Counted from the stretch's first letter, positions 17,490 to 25,998 are shown. The stretch is 34,168 nt of DNA from Crocinitomicaceae bacterium (GCA_002705995.1 PAJI01000005.1:100050-134217); one strand, 5' to 3'. The notes: a model not told the origin generated them from the sequence alone. Numbers and translations are program-made.

Positions 17490-18062
17490 ATGTTTTCCAA
17501 AAAACTCATTAACATTCCCAACCTACTATCAGGATATAGGCTATTTATGTTTCCGGTAATTCTATACTTTGCCTTAACCGGTAGAGAAAACCTCTTTGTG
17601 ACCTTTTTGGTGATTAATCTGGTAACAGATATTCTTGATGGGTTCATTGCCAGAACATTTCATTTACAAACAGAATTTGGTGCTCGTTTAGACTCTATTG
17701 CTGATGTAGGATCTTATATTTTGGCCTTTTTGGGTGTCTTTCTATTTAAGTTAGAAGAGTTTAGACCACATTTTTTGAGCTTTAGTGTTTTTCTGGGACT
17801 TTACATTTCATTACACCTGTTATCATTGATAAAGTTTAGACGTTTTTCAAGTCTACACTTGTATTCATCAAAAATTGGTGGATATCTACAGGGCTTTTTC
17901 TTCTTCGTATTGTTTGTATATGATTTCTACGAACCGTTATATTATGTGATGATTTGCTGGGGAATTATGTCTCAATTGGAACATATTTCTATACAGTTAA
18001 TGATCCCGGAGTTAAGGTCTAACCTCAAAGGATTATACTGGGTGTTAAAGGAAAGGAGCTAA
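17490..18062 (+). CDS. CDP-alcohol phosphatidyltransferase family protein
   Basis: Integral membrane enzyme (190 residues) that transfers a phosphatidyl-type group from a CDP-activated lipid to an alcohol. The complete CDP-AP signature is present: Asp47, Asp50-Gly51, Ala54-Arg55, Gly64, Asp68 and Asp72, with exact spacing D-x2-DG-x2-AR-x8-G-x3-D-x3-D. Five to six hydrophobic segments are visible. The ATG at 17490 gives the expected short N-terminus (MFSKKLINIPNLLSGYR); longer in-frame starts are rejected. It is followed 1 nt later by a CdsA-type gene and then a DGK1-type kinase, so its CDP-lipid is probably made by the neighbour. The acceptor (glycerol-3-phosphate, serine, inositol phosphate or other) is not evident. 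Confidence 0.88.
   Translation: MFSKKLINIPNLLSGYRLFMFPVILYFALTGRENLFVTFLVINLVTDILDGFIARTFHLQTEFGARLDSIADVGSYILAFLGVFLFKLEEFRPHFLSFSVFLGLYISLHLLSLIKFRRFSSLHLYSSKIGGYLQGFFFFVLFVYDFYEPLYYVMICWGIMSQLEHISIQLMIPELRSNLKGLYWVLKERS
18051..18058 (+). promoter_or_regulatory. Strong ribosome binding site for cdsA-like gene
   Basis: GAAAGGAG ends 5 nt before the ATG at 18064 and overlaps the end of the upstream gene. It supports this start and translational coupling of the pair. Confidence 0.55.
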
Positions 18063-18063
18063 C

Positions 18064-18774
18064 ATGTTACTTCAGCTTTACTTATTCCTGATATCGTATT
18101 TTTTGCTGGGCTTTATACTCATGTTTTTCATTAACAGAAACAAAGAGAAAAGCTATAGAAGAAAGAATTGGTTAAAAACAGTAATCTATTTTATCATCTT
18201 AAATGGGTTATATCTTGTTATATGGTTTTCACCAAATCATTTTTACCTGATTAGTGCAGTTATCCTAGTATTGGGAACTGGAGAAATCATTAGAAACTTT
18301 ATTCTGTCTAAAAAAGTTATTGTAGGAATTGTTGCGTTAGTTGTTCTTTTATTGTCTGCCATTCCTTTTTTAGAATATGGTCAGTTAGACCAAAACCACC
18401 TTTTGTTTTGCTTTTTCTTGGTAGCTGTTTTTGATGCATTTAGTCAACTTACAGGTCAGCTTATTGGAAAGGTGAAGTTTTTGCCAGTGGTAAGTCCTAA
18501 TAAAACGCTTGAGGGTGTACTGGGTGGCTTACTTTCTACGTTAATTACCTCCGTTTTTATCAGAAATTTGATCGAAGTATCGTTTATACAAGCGATAATT
18601 CTCGGACTTGGAATCTCGTTTTTTTCACTATTGGGTGATTTGCTGGCATCACTCTGTAAACGCAAATTTCAGATCAAAGACTATAGCAATCTAATACCTG
18701 GTCATGGAGGAGTGCTAGATCGTTTCGATAGCCTAATTGCTGCCGGTTCTTTTATGGCAGTTATTTTTCACTAA
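18064..18774 (+). CDS. Phosphatidate cytidylyltransferase family protein (short CdsA)
   Basis: CTP-dependent membrane enzyme that makes a CDP-lipid. The CdsA signature is intact near the C-terminus (196-222), including KR, KD, the segment IPGHGG and the DRFD aspartates. At 236 residues with about six to seven hydrophobic segments it is shorter than housekeeping CdsA (about 270-300), lacking part of the N-terminal helices. The ATG at 18064 has a strong ribosome binding site. It sits between a CDP-alcohol phosphatidyltransferase (1 nt) and a CTP-dependent kinase homologue (11 nt), which suggests a dedicated lipid-activation role. A plain second phosphatidate cytidylyltransferase is the alternative. 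Confidence 0.88.
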   Translation: MLLQLYLFLISYFLLGFILMFFINRNKEKSYRRKNWLKTVIYFIILNGLYLVIWFSPNHFYLISAVILVLGTGEIIRNFILSKKVIVGIVALVVLLLSAIPFLEYGQLDQNHLLFCFFLVAVFDAFSQLTGQLIGKVKFLPVVSPNKTLEGVLGGLLSTLITSVFIRNLIEVSFIQAIILGLGISFFSLLGDLLASLCKRKFQIKDYSNLIPGHGGVLDRFDSLIAAGSFMAVIFH

Positions 18775-18785
18775 TCACTTTTGTT

Positions 18786-19442
18786 ATGAATGTACATGAA
18801 ATCATTATCCTACTGATTTATACCGTTCTTTTTATTCTGGTTCTTAGCATTTGCGAATTCTTGTATAGAAAATATCACCCACCTGTAGAGACTACAAGAA
18901 AAATTGCTCATGTAATGGCTTCTACAGCAAGTATTGGGTTTGTTTACACGCTAGAATCACATTGGTGTGTTTTATTGTTGGCAGTCGTCTTTTCAGGGAT
19001 ACTTTATTGGGGTAAAAAATCGGGAAAACTTAAAGCAATTGATCATGTTGAAAGAGAAACTTACGGAAGTATTTTAATCCCACTCGGAATTTATTGTTCG
19101 TTTTTGATTGGAGAGAAAACCCATTCGCAAGAAGCATTTATTCTTTCAATGCTCATTCTTGGTTTTGCAGATCCGGTTGCAGCGGTTTCCGGAATGTATG
19201 CACAAAAAAGAGGGATTAATAAGAAGCTAATTTTCGAAAAGACATTTGTAGGCTCGCTTTTCTTTTTTATTACTAGTTTAGGATTATCTTGGTTAGCATT
19301 ACATTACTTACATGTTAATAATGCGTTTAACCTAGCCTTGAAAATGGCTGTACTTTTAACAGGTGTTGAACTCCTGAGTCCAAATGGATCAGACAATCTT
19401 ACTGTACCAGTAGCTACCTCATTTGCATATATCTTACTTTAA
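18786..19442 (+). CDS. DGK1/VTE5/SEC59-type CTP-dependent lipid kinase homologue
   Basis: Membrane protein of 218 residues with about seven hydrophobic segments. It shows the pattern of the CTP-dependent polyprenol/diacylglycerol kinase family: RKIAHV with His42, the FADP motif (127-130), KTFVGS (152-157) and the C-terminal GSDNLTVP (201-208). Characterised relatives phosphorylate dolichol (SEC59), phytol (VTE5) or diacylglycerol (DGK1) using CTP. The lipid substrate here is unknown. It starts 11 nt after the cdsA-like gene and is followed 13 nt later by a DUF1801 gene. Automatic annotation often labels this family phosphatidate cytidylyltransferase, but the motifs fit the kinase branch better. 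Confidence 0.82.
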   Translation: MNVHEIIILLIYTVLFILVLSICEFLYRKYHPPVETTRKIAHVMASTASIGFVYTLESHWCVLLLAVVFSGILYWGKKSGKLKAIDHVERETYGSILIPLGIYCSFLIGEKTHSQEAFILSMLILGFADPVAAVSGMYAQKRGINKKLIFEKTFVGSLFFFITSLGLSWLALHYLHVNNAFNLALKMAVLLTGVELLSPNGSDNLTVPVATSFAYILL

Positions 19443-19455
19443 TAAAGAATTAAAA

Positions 19456-19911
19456 ATGAAAATAGTTGCATCATCTCCCGAAAACTACATTGAACAATTG
19501 CCTGAAGACCGTCAGGTTGCACTACAAAAATTAAGGCAAACCATTTTAGACCATTTACCGGAAGGGTTTGCAGAAGCCATGTCTTACGGAATGTTAGGAT
19601 ATGTAGTTCCGCATAGCCTTTATCCAGCTGGTTATCATTGTAAGCCAGAAGAAGCATTGCCTTTTATTAGCATTGCTTCTCAAAAGAATTTTATTGGGTT
19701 TTATCACATGGGCATGTATGCTAATCCTGATTTGTTGGAATGGTTTGTTGCTGAATACCCCAAACATTGTGACTTAAAACTCGATATGGGTAAAAGTTGT
19801 GTTCGGTTTAAGAAAATCGATAAAATCCCTTATGATTTAATTGGACAATTGGTAGAAAAGATGACTCCTCAAGAGTGGATAGAACTCTACGAAACCAATT
19901 TAAAACGATAA
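19456..19911 (+). CDS. DUF1801 domain-containing protein
   Basis: Soluble protein of 151 residues. The DUF1801 (YdhG-like) domain spans most of it. It starts with PENYIEQLPEDRQVALQKLR, followed by the conserved core EAMSYGMLGYVVP and a later segment FIGFYHMG. The family has been linked to iron-chaperone-like (frataxin-like) folds, but no firm function exists in bacteria. The ATG at 19456 is preferred to an in-frame upstream start overlapping the kinase gene. It is co-directional and 13 nt after the kinase gene, so probably in the same transcript; a functional link to lipid synthesis is not evident. Confidence 0.85.
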   Translation: MKIVASSPENYIEQLPEDRQVALQKLRQTILDHLPEGFAEAMSYGMLGYVVPHSLYPAGYHCKPEEALPFISIASQKNFIGFYHMGMYANPDLLEWFVAEYPKHCDLKLDMGKSCVRFKKIDKIPYDLIGQLVEKMTPQEWIELYETNLKR

Positions 19912-19939
19912 CAATTCACTTTGATCTAGTAGGATGCAC

Positions 19940-19947
19940 TAACTTCG
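19940..19947 (+). promoter_or_regulatory. Probable -7 element of Gly/Pro-rich lipoprotein gene (variant)
   Basis: TAACTTCG followed by C is one base from TAnnTTTG. TTTG at 19920-19923 lies 16 bp upstream and may be the -33 element. The leader would be about 45-50 nt. Confidence 0.4.
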
Positions 19948-20000
19948 CAAAGAGAACGTTTGCTCCTCATCTCCCGCATGGTTTCACATTAAATTTTGAA

Positions 20001-20813
20001 ATGAAAAATCTATTATTTTCAATGCTGTTGCTTAGCATGACCAGTTGTGCTACAATGACTACAATTACCAGCCAAAAGGAAAGTGAAGTTGCGGAAGGGG
20101 CTTTGCCCTATAGGTACTACAATTCCAAAGAAAAAATCCGATATCATGTGCTGCACGATAGTGAAAATTTACACTTGAAAATTGGTACTGTAGACAAAGC
20201 TGCAACCATGAAGATAATGCGTGGAGGATTAACTGTTTATTTTGATGCGGAGGCAAAGAAAAATGAAACAGTATACCTTCAATATCCGGTAATGGGTTCG
20301 CCAAAAATGCACCGATCTTTAGGGGGAGATAAGCCTGAACCTCCAGCAGGAGGTGAAATGCCTGAAAGGCCTCAGGGAGGAATGAACAATATGATTCATA
20401 TTCCGGGGAATGCTATTTTTTACAATGGAAGCGAACAGCAAGATTTTAATGTAAATCAAGAAAATTCTGCTATAAAGGTTTCCATAGAACAGGTGAGTGA
20501 AGAAGAACTCAACTACGATTTGGTTATTCCTTTTGATAAAATATTTCCCCAAGGAAACGTTACGGAATTTTCCGTTGGAATTGTTTCCGGTATTGTTAAT
20601 GTACCTGATATGGGAGGAGCAGGCGGCCCTCCTAACGGTGCCGGTGGTCCGCCCCAAGGTGGAAGCGGTGGAGGAATGCCTCCGGGAGGTGGTAGTGGTG
20701 ATCGGATGCCTATGGGAGGCGGAGGCCCACCTAGTGGAGGAGATGGAATGGAAACAGCACCTACAGCTGTTGAACTTTGGGTTAAAATAGCCCTTTTCGA
20801 AAAGGAAAAATAA
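20001..20813 (+). CDS. Gly/Pro-rich lipoprotein of unknown function
   Basis: Predicted lipoprotein of 270 residues: signal MKNLLFSMLLLSMTSC with Cys16 as lipidation site. Residues about 40-110 look like a beta-sandwich of the DOMON/CBM9-like kind seen in Bacteroidota surface proteins, with the pattern IRYHVLHDSENLHLKIG and GGLTVYFDAEAKKNETV. This is a weak inference. A first Gly/Pro/Glu patch lies near 117-135. A second low-complexity region of Gly, Pro, Ser, Met and Asn runs from 204 to about 250. The C-terminus ends as a strand (VELWVKIALFEKEK). Start at the ATG 20001, with a variant -7 box upstream; the longer frame from 19875 has no signal peptide and overlaps DUF1801. Confidence 0.75.
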   Translation: MKNLLFSMLLLSMTSCATMTTITSQKESEVAEGALPYRYYNSKEKIRYHVLHDSENLHLKIGTVDKAATMKIMRGGLTVYFDAEAKKNETVYLQYPVMGSPKMHRSLGGDKPEPPAGGEMPERPQGGMNNMIHIPGNAIFYNGSEQQDFNVNQENSAIKVSIEQVSEEELNYDLVIPFDKIFPQGNVTEFSVGIVSGIVNVPDMGGAGGPPNGAGGPPQGGSGGGMPPGGGSGDRMPMGGGGPPSGGDGMETAPTAVELWVKIALFEKEK

Positions 20814-20853
20814 ATAGCTAGAGTAGAATAATGTTTCCGTAAGCGCTGGTGTT

Positions 20854-20861
20854 TATATTTG
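20854..20861 (+). promoter_or_regulatory. -7 promoter element of TlpA-like lipoprotein gene
   Basis: TATATTTG matches TAnnTTTG. It lies in the 75-bp gap after the Gly/Pro-rich lipoprotein gene, 27 bp before the ATG at 20889. Confidence 0.5.
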
Positions 20862-20888
20862 AGCATCGTCAACCTTCAAAAGTCCAAT

Positions 20889-22322
20889 ATGAAAAAGATT
20901 CTTGCAGCTTTTACGCTAGGTTTATTGCTTATAGCCTGTGGTAAAAAGGAACTTCCCGTTGAAAAAGTCACATTTGGTATAGAAGTACTGAATCCTACTG
21001 AAAAAGTAGTGGTGATAGAGCAGTTACTGCCCAACGTTGAGCTGGAAAAAGGAGTTGAACCATACGTTGACACCTTGGAGTTAGATTCAAATAACTGGGT
21101 GAAAATTGAGCGCGAAGATCTATCGGAAGGTTATTATGCTTTTACATACGATAAGCATCAATGGCAAGTTTACCTCCAACCGGGAAAAACGTTATATGCT
21201 CAACTAAACGGAAAAGAGCCCGAAACATCATTAGAATATCAAGGGAAGCTGAAAAAGACAGCAAATTACCTTCATGAAAAAAATGAAGTGTTGAAAGCTG
21301 TAATGAAAGGCTTGCGTCCGGCTTTTGGTTATTCCGAAGAAGAATATTTAAACTATATCGATTCATCACGAAAGGTACTAGACTCTATGCTGGTACAGTT
21401 TACAACGAATAATACGCGTTTCAATCCTGAGTTTATGCGCAGGCAAGAATTAGACAACTATTACAGAGAAGCAGAATGGTTGGTGTATTATCCGATGTAT
21501 CGTGATTATTATGTGGAAGGAGACTCTATGCCGCCTCTTTCTGAAGCATTTTTTGAGCAGCTTAATAGTGTTAACCTGAATGATACAGGAGCACTGGAGG
21601 TGAATCAATACCTGAGTTTCTTAGGTACTAAGATTGAACAGTTGAGCTATGAAAAAATAAATGGAAACTTAGAAGAAACACAAAATGATAGATACGCATG
21701 GTATCGTGTTCCAATGGAGGTCGCAGATTCGTTATTCACAGATCAGAAATTACGTGATTATTTCTTTTACAAGGCTGCAAAAGACATGGTAGCGTATGAA
21801 TCTCCAAGCATAAACGATAGCCTTTATCAGGTTTTTGCAAATGAGTGCCAAAATAAGGCGTATGAAGAGAATATAGCAAAAGAGATTGCTTCTTGGAACA
21901 AGTTGAAAGCAGGGAATCCTGCTCCTGATTTTTATGGTGTTACTTTAGATGGTGACACCGTTTATCTTTCAGACCTTAAAGGGAAATATGTGTACATAGA
22001 TGTATGGGCAACATGGTGTGGTCCTTGCTTGAGTGAAATTCCTTACCTCAAAGATTTGGAGCATGATTTTAAACGAGAAGTAACGTTTTTGAGTATTTCT
22101 ATAGATCAAAGTGAATCGGCCTGGAGGTATAAGGTTGAAGAAGATCATTTGAAAGGGATACAGATTCATGCCAATAAAGAGGCATCCAAAGCACTTTCTG
22201 AATCCTATAAAATTGAGGCGATTCCTCGTTTCATCCTAATTGATCCGGAGGGAAATATTGTAGATGCAAATGCCCCAAGACCATCAACCGGAGCAGATGA
22301 GTTTATTGCGAATTTACTTTAG
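20889..22322 (+). CDS. TlpA-like lipoprotein thiol-disulfide oxidoreductase
   Basis: Lipoprotein of 477 residues with signal peptide MKKILAAFTLGLLLIAC (Cys17). The N-terminal region (about 25-350) is helical and poorly conserved, like the DUF4369/DUF5106-type extension of Bacteroidota TlpA proteins. The C-terminal thioredoxin-fold domain (about 352-477) has the active site ATWCGPC (Cys377, Cys380) and the cis-Pro segment EAIPRFILID. It probably reduces or isomerises disulfides, or helps cytochrome c maturation, at the outer face of a membrane. Client proteins are unknown. The ATG at 20889 is chosen because it gives a proper lipoprotein signal. Confidence 0.88.
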   Translation: MKKILAAFTLGLLLIACGKKELPVEKVTFGIEVLNPTEKVVVIEQLLPNVELEKGVEPYVDTLELDSNNWVKIEREDLSEGYYAFTYDKHQWQVYLQPGKTLYAQLNGKEPETSLEYQGKLKKTANYLHEKNEVLKAVMKGLRPAFGYSEEEYLNYIDSSRKVLDSMLVQFTTNNTRFNPEFMRRQELDNYYREAEWLVYYPMYRDYYVEGDSMPPLSEAFFEQLNSVNLNDTGALEVNQYLSFLGTKIEQLSYEKINGNLEETQNDRYAWYRVPMEVADSLFTDQKLRDYFFYKAAKDMVAYESPSINDSLYQVFANECQNKAYEENIAKEIASWNKLKAGNPAPDFYGVTLDGDTVYLSDLKGKYVYIDVWATWCGPCLSEIPYLKDLEHDFKREVTFLSISIDQSESAWRYKVEEDHLKGIQIHANKEASKALSESYKIEAIPRFILIDPEGNIVDANAPRPSTGADEFIANLL

Positions 22323-22373
22323 TGTAAATTTTTCATCGCTGTTTACAATACCTTTCGCAATTTTGCCGGTCAA

Positions 22374-24158
22374 ATGTACTTACAGGCAAGAATACGGCAA
22401 TTCTTAGTTTGGCGGTCAAAGCACATTAGCAATCGACAATTTACTTATATCGTTGCTGTTGTAATCGGATTATTATCCGGCTTAGCTGCTGTAACCATCA
22501 AAAATACGGTACACCTTGTAGAGTTAATCTTAACAGAAGGTATTGCAGACGTAGAAGTAGCAGATTGGCTTTACTTCCTTTATCCTTTGCTGGGTGTTCT
22601 AATTTCAATGCTTGTGATCAAATTTGTGATTCGGGCAAATGTTGGTCATGGTATTCCGGCAGCATTGTATGCAATTTCTAAAGGAAATGGGAACATGCCA
22701 AGAAAAGACATGTTTTCTTCCATTATCACAGCAGCCATTACAGTTGGATTTGGAGGTTCAGTTGGGCTAGAAGGTCCTACAGTAGCAACTTCTGCCTCTA
22801 TTGGTTCGAATCTGGGGCAATTGCTTCGGATGAACTACAAGATGAAAACACTTTTTATTGCTTGTTCGGCAGCAGGAGCCTTGTCTGCTATTTTTAATGC
22901 ACCGGTTGCAGCCATTGTATTTGCCATTGAAGTCATTATGATTGACCTAACGGCAGCATCGTTAATTCCGTTGCTTTTGGCTTCTGCAAGTGCGGCAATT
23001 ACTTCTAGGTTCTTTCTCGGAAATGCTATTCTCTTTCACTTTGATCTTCGCGATGGATTTACTTCTTCAGATGTTCCTTTTTATGTGCTTCTGGGACTAG
23101 CTTGTGGGCTATTTTCCATTTATTTCTCATCAGGATACTTTAAGGTGGTTAATGTTCTCTCCCGATTTAAAAACGGTTATGTAAAAACACTTATCGGAGG
23201 GGCAGCCTTAGGAGTTTTGGTGTTTTTAATTCCACCGCTTTATGGTGAAGGGTATGAAACAATCAATGCATTAATTGAAGGAGAAGCATCGAGCGTTACT
23301 TCACAGTTTCGCTTATTTGACTTAGGCAATTCGTTTTGGGCAGTTAGCTTGGCGTTAATAGCCATTATGTTCATTAAAGTGATTGCTACCAGCATTACCT
23401 TGAACAGTGGAGGAATTGGAGGAATATTTGCTCCAACACTGTTTGTAGGAAGCACTTTAGGATTTGTATTCTCTCGCTTCTTCAATAACTTTCATATTGC
23501 GAATCTGTCAACATCCAATTTTACGTTGGTTTCAATGGGTGGAATGATGGCAGGTGTACTACATGCTCCGCTAACAGCCATGTTCCTGATTGCTGAAATA
23601 ACGGGTGGTTACGAACTATTTGTTCCACTAATGATTACCACAGCCATTTCTTTTATTACGGTAAAATATGCTGTTCCACATTCGGTGTACAATATGCAAT
23701 TGGCCAAAAGAGGAGAATTGATTACACATCACAAAGACCAAGCTGTTTTAACGCTTATGAAATTAAGTGATGAGATCGAAACCAATTTTAGTCAGGTTGG
23801 ACCTTATGACAAGTTGGGAGATTTGGTAAAACTGGTCTCGTGTGCTAAGCGTAATCTATTCCCGGTAATTGATGATCAAAATAGGTTCTTAGGTGTTGTT
23901 ACGCTCGATGACATTCGCAACATCATGTTTGATCAGGAAAAGTATGATAAGGTAGTTGTGCATGAGTTAATGCAAGCAGCTCCTGACTTTATCTACATTA
24001 CAGATACTATGGAAGTAGTGATGCGTAAATTTGAACACAGCGGAGCCTGGAACCTACCTGTTTTAGATGGTGAAAAATATGTGGGCTTTGTTTCAAAGTC
24101 AAGGTTGTTCAATGCCTACCGTAAATTATTGCGCGATTTTTATGAGGTAGAGTCATAG
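22374..24158 (+). CDS. ClC-family chloride channel/transporter with C-terminal CBS pair
   Basis: Membrane protein of 594 residues. The ClC core (about 20-440) has GHGIP (91-95), GSVGLEGP with the gating glutamate Glu133, GGIGGIFAP (347-354) and Tyr439 in the last helix, which corresponds to the central tyrosine. Two CBS domains follow (about 470-525 and 530-590), likely a nucleotide-sensing regulator. Compared with E. coli ClcA, the internal proton glutamate position reads FAIEVI (Glu186, then Val187), so Glu203 is replaced by Val. The central Ser107 is replaced by His92. Loss of the inner glutamate is typical of ClC channels rather than Cl-/H+ exchangers. It is monocistronic, as far as can be seen. 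Confidence 0.92.
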   Translation: MYLQARIRQFLVWRSKHISNRQFTYIVAVVIGLLSGLAAVTIKNTVHLVELILTEGIADVEVADWLYFLYPLLGVLISMLVIKFVIRANVGHGIPAALYAISKGNGNMPRKDMFSSIITAAITVGFGGSVGLEGPTVATSASIGSNLGQLLRMNYKMKTLFIACSAAGALSAIFNAPVAAIVFAIEVIMIDLTAASLIPLLLASASAAITSRFFLGNAILFHFDLRDGFTSSDVPFYVLLGLACGLFSIYFSSGYFKVVNVLSRFKNGYVKTLIGGAALGVLVFLIPPLYGEGYETINALIEGEASSVTSQFRLFDLGNSFWAVSLALIAIMFIKVIATSITLNSGGIGGIFAPTLFVGSTLGFVFSRFFNNFHIANLSTSNFTLVSMGGMMAGVLHAPLTAMFLIAEITGGYELFVPLMITTAISFITVKYAVPHSVYNMQLAKRGELITHHKDQAVLTLMKLSDEIETNFSQVGPYDKLGDLVKLVSCAKRNLFPVIDDQNRFLGVVTLDDIRNIMFDQEKYDKVVVHELMQAAPDFIYITDTMEVVMRKFEHSGAWNLPVLDGEKYVGFVSKSRLFNAYRKLLRDFYEVES

Positions 24159-24488
24159 TTTACTGTGTTCCTAGACTCTAAATTTATTCTTAATTGAAGG
24201 TGAAGAAAATGCCTTAAGTGTGTTTTTCTTATAAGAGGAGAGATGCTCAACGCTTTTTTTAATATTATTGGCAATCAGTTCTTACCATTCCTCACTAAGC
24301 ACAACTGCAAATGAGTTTTCATTCGAGGGTGAATGAAAGTTTGCATACATTATTTATTATCCTCATTACTTTATTTGTTGAGCGCTTTATTGTTGAGTTA
24401 GTTGTACTTGTTCTTTAAAATAACAAGTTACAGATAGAACTACAATTAAGTTATAATCAAATTTAAATGGTATCAATTCAGAAGAATT
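24159..24488. other. 330-bp intergenic region with two inverted repeats
   Basis: No open frame of interest. Two inverted repeats precede the secreted-protein gene. One is TGCAAA-5-TTTCATTC-6-GAATGAAA-1-TTTGCA (24306-24345). The other is ACTTGTT-9-AACAAGT (24406-24428), about 60 bp before the ATG. Neither is followed by a T-tract, so they look like operator or leader structures rather than terminators. I see no clear TAnnTTTG box. Confidence 0.5.
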
Positions 24489-25997
24489 ATGAAAAAAATC
24501 ATCCTGTTTAGTCTAGTTGTGCTAACAAGTCTGATGTCTTATTCACAGGCTTCTAGTTTATTGTTGGGCGAACCTTATGTTGGAAAGAATGATCATGAGG
24601 TAAATGTTTTGGAAGAATATTTTACCAAAGGGACTGAGATGCTGGCTGTAAGAAAAACAGACGAAAATGAAGTGATAATCCAGAAAATGGATTTAAAAAC
24701 ACTAAAACTTACTTCAACAAAGAAATATGAAGACATGCCAGCCAATTTTTATTCCGAATCAGCTGTAGAGTTTAATGGGCACTACTTTCTATTTTATTCT
24801 TTCTGGGATGCGGCAAAGAAAGAGGAAGTGCTCTTTTATTACGAGATAGATTTTAGTAAAGGTACATTTATAGGTGAAGCCCAAAAGTTGCTGACAACAA
24901 ATAAGGCCAAGCCAAGTAAGATGTATCAGGATATGGTGTCAAAAAAATATGGTTTTTTCATTTCAGAAGACAACAAAAAGTTAATGATCAAATCAAGATC
25001 TAAGCCCCCGGGAAATAATGATGAGATTAGAATTCATGTTTTTAATTCTGAGCTAGAAGAGGAGTGGAATAGAAAGGTAGAAATGCCATATCCGGCAAGA
25101 AAAATTGAATACGTTGACTTCATGGTAAGTAATACTAGTGACGTTAACCTCGTAATTAAAGTTTATGAAAGAGGAAAACATTCAACTTTTCATAAGGAGC
25201 TGGTTCATATTGGTTCACAAGGAAACGTTCTGGCAACAAAGATTGATCTGGGTGATAAATTTGTTCGTGATGTAGATATAGCTTCAAAAGAAGGAAAGCC
25301 TTTTGGTATAGGGTTTTATAGTATGAGATATAGAGACAAAGAAGAAAAGACCATAGGAATTTTTAAATTCGAAATAGCAGAAGATGGAAGTATATCACAC
25401 TTAATAACAAAAGACTTTCCTGAAGAAAAGCTTGTTCGATATATTAAAGAAGGGAAAAAAGATATAAGCCTAGGAAAATTGAAAGTCAGAAATATAGATT
25501 CTCAAGGAGATGAAGGTATCGTTATTACAGCCGAACATAGATTTACTATTGGGAGTGAACCTCCTTATATTGATTGTTACTATGACATCTTAATACTTAA
25601 ACTTGATAATGATGCAAATATTAAGTGGATCAATAGATTAGCGAAAAGACAAGAGTCGAGGAGTTCCAATTCTCATACATCATTTGCATATAAAATAAGT
25701 GAAGGTTTTCATTATATGTTTTATTTAGACCATTCGGACAATAAGAATAGAGGTTTGGACGAAAAGCCTGTAACATATGGGGATACATGGAATAACTATC
25801 AAAATATAGTATCCGTTTTCAAAGTGAATGATAAGACAGGCGAAGTGGCCAAGAATTATCTTTTTGACTTAAGAGAGATAGAAGGGCAGGTTTTTCCTTT
25901 TAAACCTCAAGAAATAAAGCAATTAGATGATGGTTCCTATGTGATAGAAGTAGATAACAGAGAGAGAAAAAAACGATTATTGAAAGTGAGATACTAA
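24489..25997 (+). CDS. Secreted protein of unknown function
   Basis: Protein of 502 residues with a clear signal peptide (about 1-20, MKKIILFSLVVLTSLMSYSQ). The rest is a series of beta-strand-like segments alternating with charged loops, with recurrent patterns of the kind hydrophobic-x-hydrophobic, D/N-x-G/D. Examples are HYFLFYSFWD, NLVIKVYERG and YDILILKLDNDANIKWINRL, which suggests a WD40-like or beta-propeller fold. No catalytic motif and no type IX C-terminal sorting domain is visible. The family is not recognised. A decayed partial copy follows directly downstream. Base composition is more AT-rich than that of its neighbours, judged by eye. Confidence 0.8.
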   Translation: MKKIILFSLVVLTSLMSYSQASSLLLGEPYVGKNDHEVNVLEEYFTKGTEMLAVRKTDENEVIIQKMDLKTLKLTSTKKYEDMPANFYSESAVEFNGHYFLFYSFWDAAKKEEVLFYYEIDFSKGTFIGEAQKLLTTNKAKPSKMYQDMVSKKYGFFISEDNKKLMIKSRSKPPGNNDEIRIHVFNSELEEEWNRKVEMPYPARKIEYVDFMVSNTSDVNLVIKVYERGKHSTFHKELVHIGSQGNVLATKIDLGDKFVRDVDIASKEGKPFGIGFYSMRYRDKEEKTIGIFKFEIAEDGSISHLITKDFPEEKLVRYIKEGKKDISLGKLKVRNIDSQGDEGIVITAEHRFTIGSEPPYIDCYYDILILKLDNDANIKWINRLAKRQESRSSNSHTSFAYKISEGFHYMFYLDHSDNKNRGLDEKPVTYGDTWNNYQNIVSVFKVNDKTGEVAKNYLFDLREIEGQVFPFKPQEIKQLDDGSYVIEVDNRERKKRLLKVRY

Positions 25998-25998
25998 A

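Noticed and set aside
20513-20872. Proline-rich open frame on the minus strand
   Set aside because: It is the complement of the Gly-rich tract of the real lipoprotein gene, with no start signal of its own.
24245-24386. Distant inverted repeat GCTCAAC ... GTTGAGC
   Set aside because: Seven bases separated by about 125 bp; likely chance in a region of this length.
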